NCBI RefSeq assembly: GCF_014645815.1
Contig: NZ_BMML01000002.1
Span: forward strand, 449,924 to 513,923
Length of the DNA: 64,000 nucleotides
Direction: 5' to 3'
Origin: Streptomyces fuscichromogenes
GTDB lineage: Bacteria; Actinomycetota; Actinomycetes; Streptomycetales; Streptomycetaceae
Positions 33,326-44,335 of the stretch are shown piece after piece (within the stretch, counting starts at the first letter, position 1; every line of letters starts with the position of its first letter). Position numbers and translations under genes: made by a program. The notes under the pieces are model-generated. The model was given only the letters and a program-made list of their open reading frames with translations, had not been told where the DNA came from and did no database searches.

Positions 33326-33364
33326 ATGCGTGCCGTACGCCTTCTGCTTAGCGGGCCGCGCTGA
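33326..33364 (+). CDS. Leader peptide for leuS attenuation (MRAVRLLLSGPR)
   Basis: A 12-residue reading frame upstream of leucyl-tRNA synthetase contains three consecutive leucine codons CTT CTG CTT (33341-33349). Two of these are CTT, rare in this genome. The frame starts six bases after a TACTCT -10 box and ends 47 bases before a terminator hairpin. This fits a classic attenuator: shortage of charged tRNA-Leu would stall ribosomes on the Leu codons and permit leuS transcription. Confidence 0.7.
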   Translation: MRAVRLLLSGPR

Positions 33365-33370
33365 TCAGTC

Positions 33371-33436
33371 CCGACCGCCGGAGGAAACGGCAGGTCGGCA
33401 TCGGCGCGGCGTCCCCTCCTGTGTGAGGGGATTTTT
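33371..33436 (+). terminator. leuS attenuator: competing hairpins and terminator
   Basis: The terminator is TCCCCTC/GAGGGGA (33412-33418, 33425-33431) with TTTTT at 33432-33436. An upstream hairpin pairs CCGACC (33371-33376) with GGTCGG (33393-33398). GGAGG (33380-33384) can pair with CCTCC (33415-33419) as an antiterminator, and GCCGCGC at the leader ORF end (33355-33361) with GCGCGGC (33404-33410). Confidence 0.7.
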
Positions 33437-33492
33437 CGTTTCTAGAACGTTCGCAGCCGCTGGCAGAGACGACCGATGGAGCTTTGAGGATC

Positions 33493-36372
<2,880 letters not shown>

Positions 36373-36403
36373 CATCGCCGACCGTCTCCGGGTGGTCCCC
36401 TAC

Positions 36404-36446
36404 GGGCAGGTTCGGGGTTTTTCCGGAACTCCGGGCCTGCCCTTTG
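36404..36446 (+). terminator. Terminator after leuS
   Basis: GGGCAGG (36404-36410) pairs with CCTGCCC (36436-36442), with further pairing inside, and TTTGCG follows. It is bulged but plausible. Confidence 0.5.
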
Positions 36447-36522
36447 CGTTTACCGTTGAGGACACGGCCACCCACGCCGTGCCCGGAGACGGCCGGGGTG
36501 GTGGGCAGCGAGGAGGAGCACC

Positions 36523-37251
36523 GTGGAAACAGTGATCGCCGTGTTCGCCGTGCTCTTCCTGCTCTTCGTCGCCGGTGGGGCGTACGTCACCTTCAAGGCG
36601 GTCGGCGCCGCCAAGCGCGGGGTGGACCGTACGATCACCCAGGCCCGGCGCACGGTCGAGGACCACACGCTGCGCGCCAAGTCCATGGTCCAGATCGGCC
36701 CGGCGGGCGAGATCGCCCAGCTCCGGCTCACCCTGCGCACCTCGATGCGGGCCACCCAGGACGCGTTGCACGCGGGCGTGGCCGACGACGAGTCGCTGAA
36801 GGAGTCCCTCGGCCTCTTCCAGCGCCTGAGCGCACACGGCCAGGAACTGGACGGCGAACTCAGGCGTCTGGAGTCCGAACCGGACCGGGCCACCCTCGCC
36901 ACGCGCCTGCCCGAGCTGCGCCGCCGCACCGAGCGCATCACGGAGTCCGCGGACGCGTTGCGCTGGGCCGCACGCGACCGGGCCCGCCGTTTCGCCGACG
37001 ACGATCTGGACACCTTGAGCACCCAGATCGGCGTCGAGGCGGACGCCCTGCGGCACTGGACCCGGCCGGACCCGGTCACGCAGACCCCGCCGTGGCCCGA
37101 GGCCGCCGCCGGCCCCGGTGACCGTCAGACCTGGCCCGGGCAACCCCGGTCCGCCGCGGCCGACGAGCCGGTGCAGCCCGCGATCACCCCGCCCGGCCGG
37201 CCTCGGGCGTATCCCTGGCAGAAGAAGCCCCGGCCGGAGAGCACCACTTGA
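36523..37251 (+). CDS. Membrane-anchored coiled-coil protein of unknown function
   Basis: The 242-residue protein starts with one hydrophobic helix (METVIAVFAVLFLLFVAGGAYV). A long charged helical region follows (about 30-175) with heptad-like Leu and Arg/Glu repeats (LFQRLSAHGQELDGELRRLESE), then a Pro-rich tail ending PWQKKPRPEST. The membrane anchor with cytoplasmic coiled coil suggests a scaffold or regulator at the membrane; I recognise no family. The GTG start has GAGGAGC seven bases upstream. It lies after leuS and before a DegV gene with no obvious operon link. Confidence 0.78.
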   Translation: METVIAVFAVLFLLFVAGGAYVTFKAVGAAKRGVDRTITQARRTVEDHTLRAKSMVQIGPAGEIAQLRLTLRTSMRATQDALHAGVADDESLKESLGLFQRLSAHGQELDGELRRLESEPDRATLATRLPELRRRTERITESADALRWAARDRARRFADDDLDTLSTQIGVEADALRHWTRPDPVTQTPPWPEAAAGPGDRQTWPGQPRSAAADEPVQPAITPPGRPRAYPWQKKPRPESTT

Positions 37252-37310
37252 CACGGCCGGTCCTGGTCCGGGCGGCCGGGGGCGGGCTGCCGCGCCCGGG
37301 CTACGCCAGG

Positions 37311-37316
37311 TAACCT
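37311..37316 (+). promoter_or_regulatory. -10 box for the degV-like gene, leaderless
   Basis: TAACCT ends seven bases before the ATG at 37324, and no Shine-Dalgarno is present. Confidence 0.45.
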
Positions 37317-37323
37317 CCAGCTC

Positions 37324-38169
37324 ATGTCCCGCCATGTCGCGATCGTCACCGATTCAACGGCCTACCTGCCGCCGCGGACGGTGGAGCGCCACGGCATCAC
37401 CGCGGTCCCCCTGACCGTGGTCCTCGGCGACCGGGCGCTCGAAGAGGGCACCGAGATCTCGACCCGCTCCCTGGCCCAGGCCTTGCAGAAGCGGCGCCCC
37501 GTCACTACCTCCCGGCCCAGCCCGGAGGTGTTCGCCGAAACCTACCGCAGGGTCGCCGAGGCCGGGGCCTGCGGCATCGTCTCGCTCCACCTGTCCGCCG
37601 AACTGTCGGGCACCTACGACGCGGCGGTCGTCGCGGCCCGTGAGGCACCCGTCCCGGTGCGGGTGGTGGATACCGGGATGGTCGCGATGGCCCTCGGTTT
37701 CTGCGCGCTCGCGGCGGCCGAGGTCGCCGAGGCGGGCGGCACCGTCGACGAGGCGGTCACGGCAGCGGAGAAACGGGCCGCCGGCACGTCCGCCTACTTC
37801 TACGTCGACACCCTCGACTACCTGCGCCGCGGTGGCCGCATCGGCGCCGCCCAGGCCCTGCTGGGTTCGGCGCTCGCCGTGAAGCCCCTGCTCCAGCTGG
37901 AGGGCGGCCGGATCGAACTCCTGGAGAAGGTCCGTACGGCATCCCGGGCCATCGCACGCCTCGAGGAGCTCACCGCGGAGCGGGCGGGCGGCGCCGAGGT
38001 GGACATCGCCGTACACCATCTCGCCGCCCCGGACCGTGCCGCGGCTCTCGCCGACCGGCTGCGGGCGCGGGTGCCAGGGCTCGCCGAGCTGCATGTGAGC
38101 GAGGTCGGCGCGGTCATCGGGGCGCACACCGGCCCCGGGCTGCTCGGCGCGGTCGTCTCACTGCGCTGA
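37324..38169 (+). CDS. DegV family fatty-acid-binding protein
   Basis: The 281-residue protein begins SRHVAIVTDSTAYLPP and contains VTTSRPSPEVFAETYRR and VVDTGMVAMALGFCALAAAE with a late LHVSEVGAVIGAHTGPGLLGAV. These match DegV/FakB proteins, which bind long-chain fatty acids and, in Firmicutes, present them to a FakA kinase for phosphorylation. The conserved Thr-Ser (TTS) and His-Thr-Gly (HTGPG) ligand residues are present. No FakA gene is in the window. The start appears leaderless (TAACCT box seven bases upstream). The gene ends just before comEA. Confidence 0.93.
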   Translation: MSRHVAIVTDSTAYLPPRTVERHGITAVPLTVVLGDRALEEGTEISTRSLAQALQKRRPVTTSRPSPEVFAETYRRVAEAGACGIVSLHLSAELSGTYDAAVVAAREAPVPVRVVDTGMVAMALGFCALAAAEVAEAGGTVDEAVTAAEKRAAGTSAYFYVDTLDYLRRGGRIGAAQALLGSALAVKPLLQLEGGRIELLEKVRTASRAIARLEELTAERAGGAEVDIAVHHLAAPDRAAALADRLRARVPGLAELHVSEVGAVIGAHTGPGLLGAVVSLR

Positions 38170-38171
38170 CC

Positions 38172-38236
38172 TGTGGATCCGGGGGCGCGAGCCTCGGCAT
38201 CCTCACCCGTGCGGGTGGCGGAGTTATCCACAACTC
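38172..38236. other. DnaA-box-like sites upstream of comEA
   Basis: TTATCCACA (38224-38232) is a perfect Escherichia-type DnaA box in the short spacer, inside the inverted repeat GAGTT-N6-AACTC (38221-38236). An opposed TGTGGAT (38172-38178) lies about 50 bases upstream. No other origin-like features are present. Confidence 0.4.
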
Positions 38237-38300
38237 GGCCGCGGTCCACGGAAACTGATCAAGATCATCGCGGATCGGCGGGAAGCCCGATCCTCGTCGC

Positions 38301-39446
38301 ATGGCACTTCGATCACGCTCACACCAGACACATGCGACCAGTGGCCCGGGCCGGGGCCCCACCTCCGACGGCCGGACCCGGCACCGGCGGTCCCCGGTCC
38401 GGCCCCGTATCCGGCACCGCCCCGCCCCGGCGGACGAACTGCGCCGCCGGGCGGAACTCCTCTTCGGCGAACGGGCCGTCGCCAGGCCGGGGCCGGGACA
38501 AGGGCCGCCCATCGCCGAAACGGTGACCGGCACCGGTGCGGCGACCGGACTGACCGCGGCCACCACCGCGGTGCGCACGGCCGGCGCCGGAGTGCGCACC
38601 GCCGCGGCGGCGCTGTCCACGGCGGCGGCCGTGATGTCGTCGGCCCGCGTCCTGGCCGGCGAGGCCACCGCACGGCGCCAGCCGACGCTGCCGGGGCTGC
38701 GGTCCCGGGTCGGGCTGGCCGTACGGGAGCGGATGCCGGTGTGGCTCCAGACGCGCTGCGGGCTGGAGCGCCGGGGCGCGGTCGCCCTCGGGGTGGTCCT
38801 CGTCGTGGCCACGGCGCTGGCCGTGCAGCACTTCTGGACAGGCCGGACCGAGTCCGTGAGCGCCCCGGAGGTGGTGCGCGCGCAGGCACCGTACGAGAAG
38901 AGCGGAGAAGGGGAGCAGGCCCCGGCCGCCGGAGCCGGTACCGCCGCGGCGCCCGGCGCGCACAACGGCTCCGGCGGGCCCGGTGAGTCCGGCGGAACCG
39001 GCAGGTCGGGTGCGGAGATCGTGGTGGATGTCACCGGGAAGGTCCGCGACCCGGGGGTCCACACGCTGCCGGCCGGGTCCCGGGTGACCGACGCCCTGCG
39101 GGTGGCGGGCGGGGTGCGGCCTGGTACGGACACCGACGGACTCAACCGCGCCCGCTTCCTGACGGACGGGGAACAGATCGTCGTCGGAGGCCCCGCCCCG
39201 CCGGCCGCACCCGGCCAGGGCGTGGGGGGTGTCGTGCAGGGGGCGGGCCCGACCGCCCCGGTCTCCCTGAACACGGCGACCGTGGAACAGCTCGACGCCC
39301 TGCCCGGAGTCGGCCCGGTGCTGGCCCAGCACATCATCGACTTCCGCACCCAGCACGCCGGTTTCCGCTCGGTGGACGAACTGCGTCAGGTCAAGGGCAT
39401 CGGCGACCGCCGCTACTCCGACCTGCGGGACCTGGTCCGGCCATGA
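38301..39446 (+). CDS. ComEA-like helix-hairpin-helix protein with SLBB domain
   Basis: ComEA binds DNA outside the membrane during transformation in competent bacteria. The 381-residue protein has a basic, Pro-rich N-terminus, a transmembrane helix (about 155-175, GAVALGVVLVVATALAVQHFW in pieces), an SLBB domain (VDVTGKVRDPGVHTLPAGSR, about 233-290) and a C-terminal double helix-hairpin-helix (LNTATVEQLDALPGVGPVLA and VKGIGDRRYSDL, about 320-381). Its stop overlaps the comEC start by four bases (ATGA), so the two are coupled. Streptomyces are not known to be naturally transformable, so the role may be repair or uptake of nucleotides (inference). Confidence 0.93.
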   Translation: MALRSRSHQTHATSGPGRGPTSDGRTRHRRSPVRPRIRHRPAPADELRRRAELLFGERAVARPGPGQGPPIAETVTGTGAATGLTAATTAVRTAGAGVRTAAAALSTAAAVMSSARVLAGEATARRQPTLPGLRSRVGLAVRERMPVWLQTRCGLERRGAVALGVVLVVATALAVQHFWTGRTESVSAPEVVRAQAPYEKSGEGEQAPAAGAGTAAAPGAHNGSGGPGESGGTGRSGAEIVVDVTGKVRDPGVHTLPAGSRVTDALRVAGGVRPGTDTDGLNRARFLTDGEQIVVGGPAPPAAPGQGVGGVVQGAGPTAPVSLNTATVEQLDALPGVGPVLAQHIIDFRTQHAGFRSVDELRQVKGIGDRRYSDLRDLVRP

Positions 39447-42016
39447 GTCGCGTCACCGACGGTGCGGCACCGGGACCGGTGGCCGAACGTCGGACGGTGC
39501 ACGCCGGCCCGGAGCGGCGGCCCGGGGACGGGCACGCCGGGCGGGACGCGCGGGCCGACCTGCGGCTGGTGCCGCCCGCGCTGGCCGTCTGGGCGACGGC
39601 GGCGTGGGCGCTGGACGCGCCGCAGGGATGGACGGCCGGGACCGCCGTCGTCTGCCTGGTCGCCGGGTTGATCCTGCTGCGGCTCCGCCGGGTGCGTACG
39701 CGACCGGGGGCACCCACCGCCGGCGTCGGGTCCGCCCGGCCGGCCTGGCGGCGGGCCTCGGTCGGCGCGCTCCTCCTCTGCGTCGCCGGGGCGGCCGCCT
39801 CCGCGGGACTGCACGGGGCGGACGTGCGCCGTGGCCCGGTTCCCGCGCTGGCCCGCGAGTACGCCACCGTGACCGCGGAGGTGGAGCTGACGGGCGACCC
39901 CTGGACCGCCGGGCCGCGTGTGCGGGGGGACCACGCCACTTCGGCGGCCGTGCTGGTGCGTGGCGAGGTGCGGCGGGTGGAGCGCGGCGACGGGACCGCG
40001 CTGACGACGCGTTCTCCGGTGCTGGTGGTCGTGGACACGGGGGTACGGGCGCCCGGTGGTGGCGGCCGGGCGCGGTGGCTCCGGCTGCTGCCCTCCACGC
40101 GGCTGCGGGTGAGCGGGCGGCTGGCGCCGGCCACGACCGGCGGGGACCGGGTGGCGGCGATGCTGCGGGTGCGGGAGCGCCCCGCGCCGGCGGTGGTGGA
40201 GGAGCCGAGCGGGCCGCAGCGGCTGGCCGGGCGGCTGCGGGCCGGGCTGCGGGAGGCGACCGACGGGCTGCCCGAGGACGCGCGGGCGCTGCTGCCCGGG
40301 CTGGTCGTCGGGGACACCTCACGGATCACTCCGGAACTGGACGAGGCGTTCGAGGCGACCGACCTCGCGCACACCCTCGCGGTGTCGGGCAGCAACCTCA
40401 CCATCCTGCTCGCCCTGCTCATCGGGCCGCCGGGGCTGGCCCAGCAGACCGAACGCCGGGGGCTCGCCCCGCGTCTCGGGCTGTCGCTGCGGGCGACCGC
40501 ACTGTTCGCGTCGGCGCTCACGCTCGCCTTCGTCGTCGTGTGCCGGCCGGACCCCAGCGTGCTGCGGGCCGCGGCCTGTGGCGCGGTCGCTCTGCTCGCC
40601 CTGGCGACCGGCCGCCGCAGGTCCCTGGTCCCGGCGCTGGCGACGGCGGTCCTGCTGCTGGTGCTGTACGACCCTTGGCTGGCCCGCAGTTACGGCTTCC
40701 TGCTGTCGGTGCTGGCCACCGGTTCGCTGCTGCTGCTGGCGCCCGGGTGGAGCGAGGCGCTGCGGCGGCGCGGGATCCCGGAGCGGCTGGCCGAGGGGCT
40801 GGCGGCGGCAGCGGCCGCGCAGGCGGTGTGCGGGCCGGTGGTCGCGGTGCTGTCCGCGCGGGTGAGTCTGGTGGCGGTGCCCTGCAACCTGCTGGCGGAG
40901 ATCGCGGTCGCGCCGGCCACGGTCCTGGGGTTCGGGGCGCTCGCGGCGGCTCCGGTGGCGATGCCGGTGGCCAAGGTGCTGGCGTGGTGCGCGAGTTGGC
41001 CGGCCGGGTGGATCGCGTGGATCGCCCGGACCGGGGCCGGGCTGCCGGGTGCGGGAGTGGACTGGCCCGGGAGCTGGACGGGGGCGCTGCTGCTGGCCGG
41101 GGTGACGGTGGTCGTCGTCCTGCTGGGGCGCCGGTTGCTGCGGCATCCGTGGTGGTGCGGGGCGCTGGGGGTGCTGCTCGTGCTGCTGGTGGTGCGGCCG
41201 GTGCCGCTGACCCGGGTGATCACGGGCTGGCCGCCGCCCGGCTGGCGGCTGGCGATGTGCGACGTCGGGCAGGGTGACGCGACCGTGCTCGCGGCGGGCG
41301 CGGGCACCGGGGTGGTCGTGGACGCCGGGCCCGATCCGGCGCTGGTCGACCGCTGTCTGCGGGAACTCGGCATCACCCGGATCCCGCTCGTCGTCCTGAC
41401 CCATTTCCATGCCGACCATGTCGCGGGGCTGCCCGGGGTGCTGCGCGGGCGTGAGGTGGCGCAGATCGAGACGACCGGGTTCGAGGAGCCCGCGGACCAG
41501 GCAGAGTTCGTCAGGAGGCAGGCCGCCGAGCACCGGGTCCCGGTCACGCGGGCGGTCGCCGGGGAGCGGCGCAGGACCGGGTCGCTGGACTGGCGGGTGC
41601 TGTGGCCGCCTCCGGATCCGGCCCCCGAACCGGACGGACCCAACGATGCCAGTGTCGCCCTGCTGGTCCGCTCGGCCGGACTGCGGATACTGCTGCTCGG
41701 GGACCTCGAACCCCCGGCGCAGCAGGAGCTGCTGAGATCACCGGCCGCCGCCGCACTGTCCCGGGTGGATGTGCTGAAGGTGGCCCATCACGGGTCCGCG
41801 TACCAGGATCCGGGGTTGTTGCGGCTGGTGGCGCCGCGGGTCGCACTCATCTCGTGCGGGGCGGACAACCCCTATGGGCATCCGGCACCGGGCACGGTGG
41901 CCGAACTGCGGGCCGTGGGGGCGGTGGTGCTGCGCACCGACCGGGACGGGGCGCTGGCCGTGACCGGCGGCGGCAGGGGCGGGGCGGCGGGGGAGTTGCG
42001 CGTGGCGCGAGACTGA
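39443..42016 (+). CDS. ComEC/Rec2-type DNA channel protein
   Basis: The 857-residue protein has several transmembrane helices near the N-terminus (about 35-110), an OB-fold-like DUF4131 segment, the Competence domain with helices (about 290-610, including LAVSGSNLTILLAL, an early conserved motif) and a C-terminal metallo-beta-lactamase-fold domain (about 610-857) with intact LTHFHADHVAG, the zinc-binding HxHxDH, DLEPPAQ and VLKVAHHGS. In competent bacteria it transports single-stranded DNA through the membrane, and the MBL domain may degrade the other strand. It overlaps comEA by four bases and precedes nat by four bases. Confidence 0.94.
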   Translation: MSRVTDGAAPGPVAERRTVHAGPERRPGDGHAGRDARADLRLVPPALAVWATAAWALDAPQGWTAGTAVVCLVAGLILLRLRRVRTRPGAPTAGVGSARPAWRRASVGALLLCVAGAAASAGLHGADVRRGPVPALAREYATVTAEVELTGDPWTAGPRVRGDHATSAAVLVRGEVRRVERGDGTALTTRSPVLVVVDTGVRAPGGGGRARWLRLLPSTRLRVSGRLAPATTGGDRVAAMLRVRERPAPAVVEEPSGPQRLAGRLRAGLREATDGLPEDARALLPGLVVGDTSRITPELDEAFEATDLAHTLAVSGSNLTILLALLIGPPGLAQQTERRGLAPRLGLSLRATALFASALTLAFVVVCRPDPSVLRAAACGAVALLALATGRRRSLVPALATAVLLLVLYDPWLARSYGFLLSVLATGSLLLLAPGWSEALRRRGIPERLAEGLAAAAAAQAVCGPVVAVLSARVSLVAVPCNLLAEIAVAPATVLGFGALAAAPVAMPVAKVLAWCASWPAGWIAWIARTGAGLPGAGVDWPGSWTGALLLAGVTVVVVLLGRRLLRHPWWCGALGVLLVLLVVRPVPLTRVITGWPPPGWRLAMCDVGQGDATVLAAGAGTGVVVDAGPDPALVDRCLRELGITRIPLVVLTHFHADHVAGLPGVLRGREVAQIETTGFEEPADQAEFVRRQAAEHRVPVTRAVAGERRRTGSLDWRVLWPPPDPAPEPDGPNDASVALLVRSAGLRILLLGDLEPPAQQELLRSPAAAALSRVDVLKVAHHGSAYQDPGLLRLVAPRVALISCGADNPYGHPAPGTVAELRAVGAVVLRTDRDGALAVTGGGRGGAAGELRVARD

Positions 42017-42020
42017 GGGC

Positions 42021-42881
42021 ATGAACTCCGTGAACCCCGCGCAGATCGACGCCTACCTCCGCCGGATCAGGGCGGCCCGTCCGGACCGACCCACCGCCGG
42101 GGCCCTGCGTGAGCTGCATCTGCGGCATCTGCGGAGCGTGCCCTTCGAGAACCTGTCGATCCACCTCGGCGAGGAGATCGTGCTGGAGGAGAAGCGGCTG
42201 CTGGACAAGGTGGTGGGTGCGGGCCGGGGCGGGTTCTGCTACGAACTCAACGGCGCCTTCTCGGTGTTGCTGACGGAGCTGGGTTTCGAGGTGACGCCGC
42301 TGGCGGCGCGGGTGTACGGGGAGGAGGGGCGGCTCGGGATCCCGTACGACCATCTCGCGCTGCGGGTGCGGACGGTGGACGGTGACGAGTGGCTCGCCGA
42401 CGTGGGGTTCGGGACGCACAGCCACTACCCGCTGGCGTTCGCGGAGCGGGGTGAACAGGCCGATCCCGGTGGGACGTTCCGGATCACGGAAGCCGGCCCG
42501 GACGCGGCGGGAGCGGGAGCGGGAGCGGGAGCGGGTGCGCGGGGCGAGGAGAGCGTGTCGGCCGGGGACCTGGACGTGTTGCGTGACGGGCTGCCGCAGT
42601 ACCGCCTGGAGGTCCGGCCGAGGGTGCTCGGGGACTTCACGGCCGGGGCGTGGTGGCACAGCACCTCGCCGTCGTCGCACTTCACACAGTCGCTGGTCTG
42701 TTCCCGGGTCACCGAGGACGGCGGGCGGATCACGCTCGGCGGGCGGACGCTGACGGAGACGGCGGCCGACGGGGCACGGGCGGTGCGGGAGTTGGAAGGG
42801 GACGCGGAGGTGCTCGGGGTCTACCGGGAGCGGTTCGGGATCGGGCTGGACCGTGTGCCGACTGTGCGAAAGCCGGGGTAA
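42021..42881 (+). CDS. nat: Arylamine N-acetyltransferase
   Basis: NAT transfers acetyl (or other acyl) from CoA to arylamines and hydrazines; in actinobacteria some members act in secondary metabolism. The 286-residue protein shows the catalytic triad: Cys in GRGGFCYELNG, His in YDHLALRV and Asp in WLADVGFG. The N-terminal RPTAGALRELHLRHLRSVPFENLSIHLG is typical. A GGGAGC microsatellite encodes an Ala-Gly insertion (about 163-172) before the C-terminal domain. It starts four bases after comEC, suggesting co-transcription. Confidence 0.93.
   Translation: MNSVNPAQIDAYLRRIRAARPDRPTAGALRELHLRHLRSVPFENLSIHLGEEIVLEEKRLLDKVVGAGRGGFCYELNGAFSVLLTELGFEVTPLAARVYGEEGRLGIPYDHLALRVRTVDGDEWLADVGFGTHSHYPLAFAERGEQADPGGTFRITEAGPDAAGAGAGAGAGARGEESVSAGDLDVLRDGLPQYRLEVRPRVLGDFTAGAWWHSTSPSSHFTQSLVCSRVTEDGGRITLGGRTLTETAADGARAVRELEGDAEVLGVYRERFGIGLDRVPTVRKPG
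42509..42538 (+). repeat. GGGAGC microsatellite in the nat gene
   Basis: Four exact GGGAGC units and a GGGTGC variant encode an Ala-Gly repeat in a loop of the N-acetyltransferase. Unit changes would be in frame. Confidence 0.9.
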
Positions 42882-42966
42882 AGAAGCCAGAATGGCTGAA
42901 TTGGGTGCCGTGGGAGAACACGGTTCTACTGGCGCGTAGCGTGCTACTCATGGGTAGTTCCGGCGC

Positions 42967-43050
42967 ATGCGCTGGATTCCCGCGATGTGGGCCCGTGTTG
43001 CCTCGAAAGCCGCATCAGTGATCGAATGTTTCTTCGGCAACGGACGGTGA
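42967..43050 (+). CDS. Possible 27-residue amphipathic microprotein
   Basis: A frame from ATG 42967 to TGA 43048-43050 encodes a short peptide starting MRWIPAMWARVASKAAS and ending ECFFGNGR, with amphipathic, cationic character. It lies in the 192-base spacer before the YceI gene. Codon third positions are less G/C-rich than neighbours and no ribosome-binding site is clear, so it may be chance. Confidence 0.25.
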   Translation: MRWIPAMWARVASKAASVIECFFGNGR

Positions 43051-43073
43051 CGAGGCGTACAGGGGTGGCGAGG

Positions 43074-43955
43074 ATGTTCGGCCGCTTGGCAGGAAACCGA
43101 ACGAACCGGGTGCAGCGGACGAGCCCCCTCGCGGCGGTGCAGACTCCGCCCGACGCGGGGGTGCTGAGCTGCCGGGTGCTCGACCCGGTCAGCGAACCGG
43201 TGACGAACGCGGAGTTCGCGGTCAGCGACACCATGGGGCGCACGGTGGTCAGCGGGGGCACGGATCCCTACGGGTCCTTCGTGACGACCGTGCCGGCCGG
43301 GGAGTACCGGCTGGCGGTGTCCGCCGAGGGGTTCACGCCGTACCGGGCCACCGCGCAGGTCGGCGAGAACAGCCTCGCCTCGCTCGGTGACGTGACCCTC
43401 CAGGTCGCCCAGCCGCCGGAGCTGCCGGCGCCGGGGGACTGGGAGATCGAGCAGACGCATTCCTCGATCGGTTTCACCGCCCGGCACATCGGACTGGCCC
43501 GGATCCACGGGCGGTTCAACTCGTTCGCGGGCGCGGTGCGGATCGCCGAGCAGATGGAGCGGTCCGCCATGCACGTGGTGATCGACGCGGCGACCATCGA
43601 CACGGGCGTGCGGATGCGCGACGACCATCTGCGGTCGGCTGACTTCCTGGACGTGCAGCGGTTTCCGACGCTGGAGTTCTACAGCGAACGGTTCGTGCAC
43701 AGGGGCGGCGCCAGGTGGGCCGTCACCGGGGCGCTGTCCCTGCACGGCGTGACGCGCACGGTCACCCTCGACACGGAGTACCTCGGGCTCGGCAACGGCA
43801 TGGAGGGCGAGGTGCGAGCCGCCTGCCGGGCCACCACCGAACTCCACCGGGACGACTTCACCGTGAGCTGGCAGACCATGCTGGCCCGCGGGATCGCGGT
43901 GGTCGGGCCCAGCATCCGCGTCGACCTGGACGTGCAGATCGTCCCGAAGGGCTGA
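43074..43955 (+). CDS. YceI-family protein with N-terminal carboxypeptidase-regulatory-like domain
   Basis: The 293-residue protein fuses an Ig-like/carboxypeptidase-regulatory domain (about 25-110, GVLSCRVLDPVSEPVTNAEF and YGSFVTTVPAGEYRLAVSAEG) to a YceI lipocalin-like barrel (about 115-293, WEIEQTHSSIGFTARHIG, ADFLDVQRFPTLEFYS and VTGALSLHGVTRTVTLD). YceI barrels bind isoprenoid or amide lipids. No clear signal peptide is seen; the N-terminus (MFGRLAGNRTNRVQ) is basic. ATG 43074 follows AGGGGTGG by about six bases; GTG 43065 is in frame. Its partner and ligand cannot be read. Confidence 0.88.
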   Translation: MFGRLAGNRTNRVQRTSPLAAVQTPPDAGVLSCRVLDPVSEPVTNAEFAVSDTMGRTVVSGGTDPYGSFVTTVPAGEYRLAVSAEGFTPYRATAQVGENSLASLGDVTLQVAQPPELPAPGDWEIEQTHSSIGFTARHIGLARIHGRFNSFAGAVRIAEQMERSAMHVVIDAATIDTGVRMRDDHLRSADFLDVQRFPTLEFYSERFVHRGGARWAVTGALSLHGVTRTVTLDTEYLGLGNGMEGEVRAACRATTELHRDDFTVSWQTMLARGIAVVGPSIRVDLDVQIVPKG

Positions 43956-44005
43956 ACCGGCCGCACCGGCCCTTACCCCCTCGGTCGCGGTGGCCGGCGG
44001 TGCCC

Positions 44006-44011
44006 GAGAAT
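44006..44011 (+). promoter_or_regulatory. -10 box for the small acidic protein gene, leaderless
   Basis: GAGAAT ends six bases before GTG 44018 and there is no Shine-Dalgarno. Confidence 0.35.
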
Positions 44012-44017
44012 GGGGCC

Positions 44018-44263
44018 GTGAGCGATGTGAGACATGTGCTGGTGCTGCCGGACCGGGACGCGGCGGAGGAGGCCTCGGAGGCCCTCGGGGAGCGGTTCGG
44101 GGTCGACGAGGAACCGCGCCTGGTGCGGGACGCGCTCGCGGGGGAGGACGACGCGGAGGACGCCCAGTGGCTGGTGCTGCTCCGGGACGAGCAGGGGCGG
44201 CTGGACCCGGCGGAGCTGGACGAGTTCGCGGGGGAGTGGGACGGGTGGCGGGAGGAACCGTAG
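44018..44263 (+). CDS. Small acidic hypothetical protein
   Basis: This 81-residue acidic protein opens MSDVRHVLVLPDRDAAEEASEAL (recognisable in halves) with an alternating beta-alpha pattern and ends EFAGEWDGWREEP. It looks like a compact ferredoxin-fold (beta-alpha-beta-beta) domain, but I cannot name a family. The GTG start is the first codon of a leaderless-type transcript (GAGAAT box six bases upstream). It lies between a YceI gene and holA. Confidence 0.68.
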   Translation: MSDVRHVLVLPDRDAAEEASEALGERFGVDEEPRLVRDALAGEDDAEDAQWLVLLRDEQGRLDPAELDEFAGEWDGWREEP

Positions 44264-44335
44264 GAGCGCGGGCGGCCCGGGGCGGGGCGCGCGCGGCCGG
44301 CCGCGTTGTCAGTGGGCCGTGGGATGCTTGGCGCG

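Noticed and set aside
33187..33480. T-box riboswitch upstream of leuS
   Set aside because: No AGGGTGGNACCGCG-type T-box bulge or specifier-loop layout is visible; the short Leu-rich ORF with terminator fits better.
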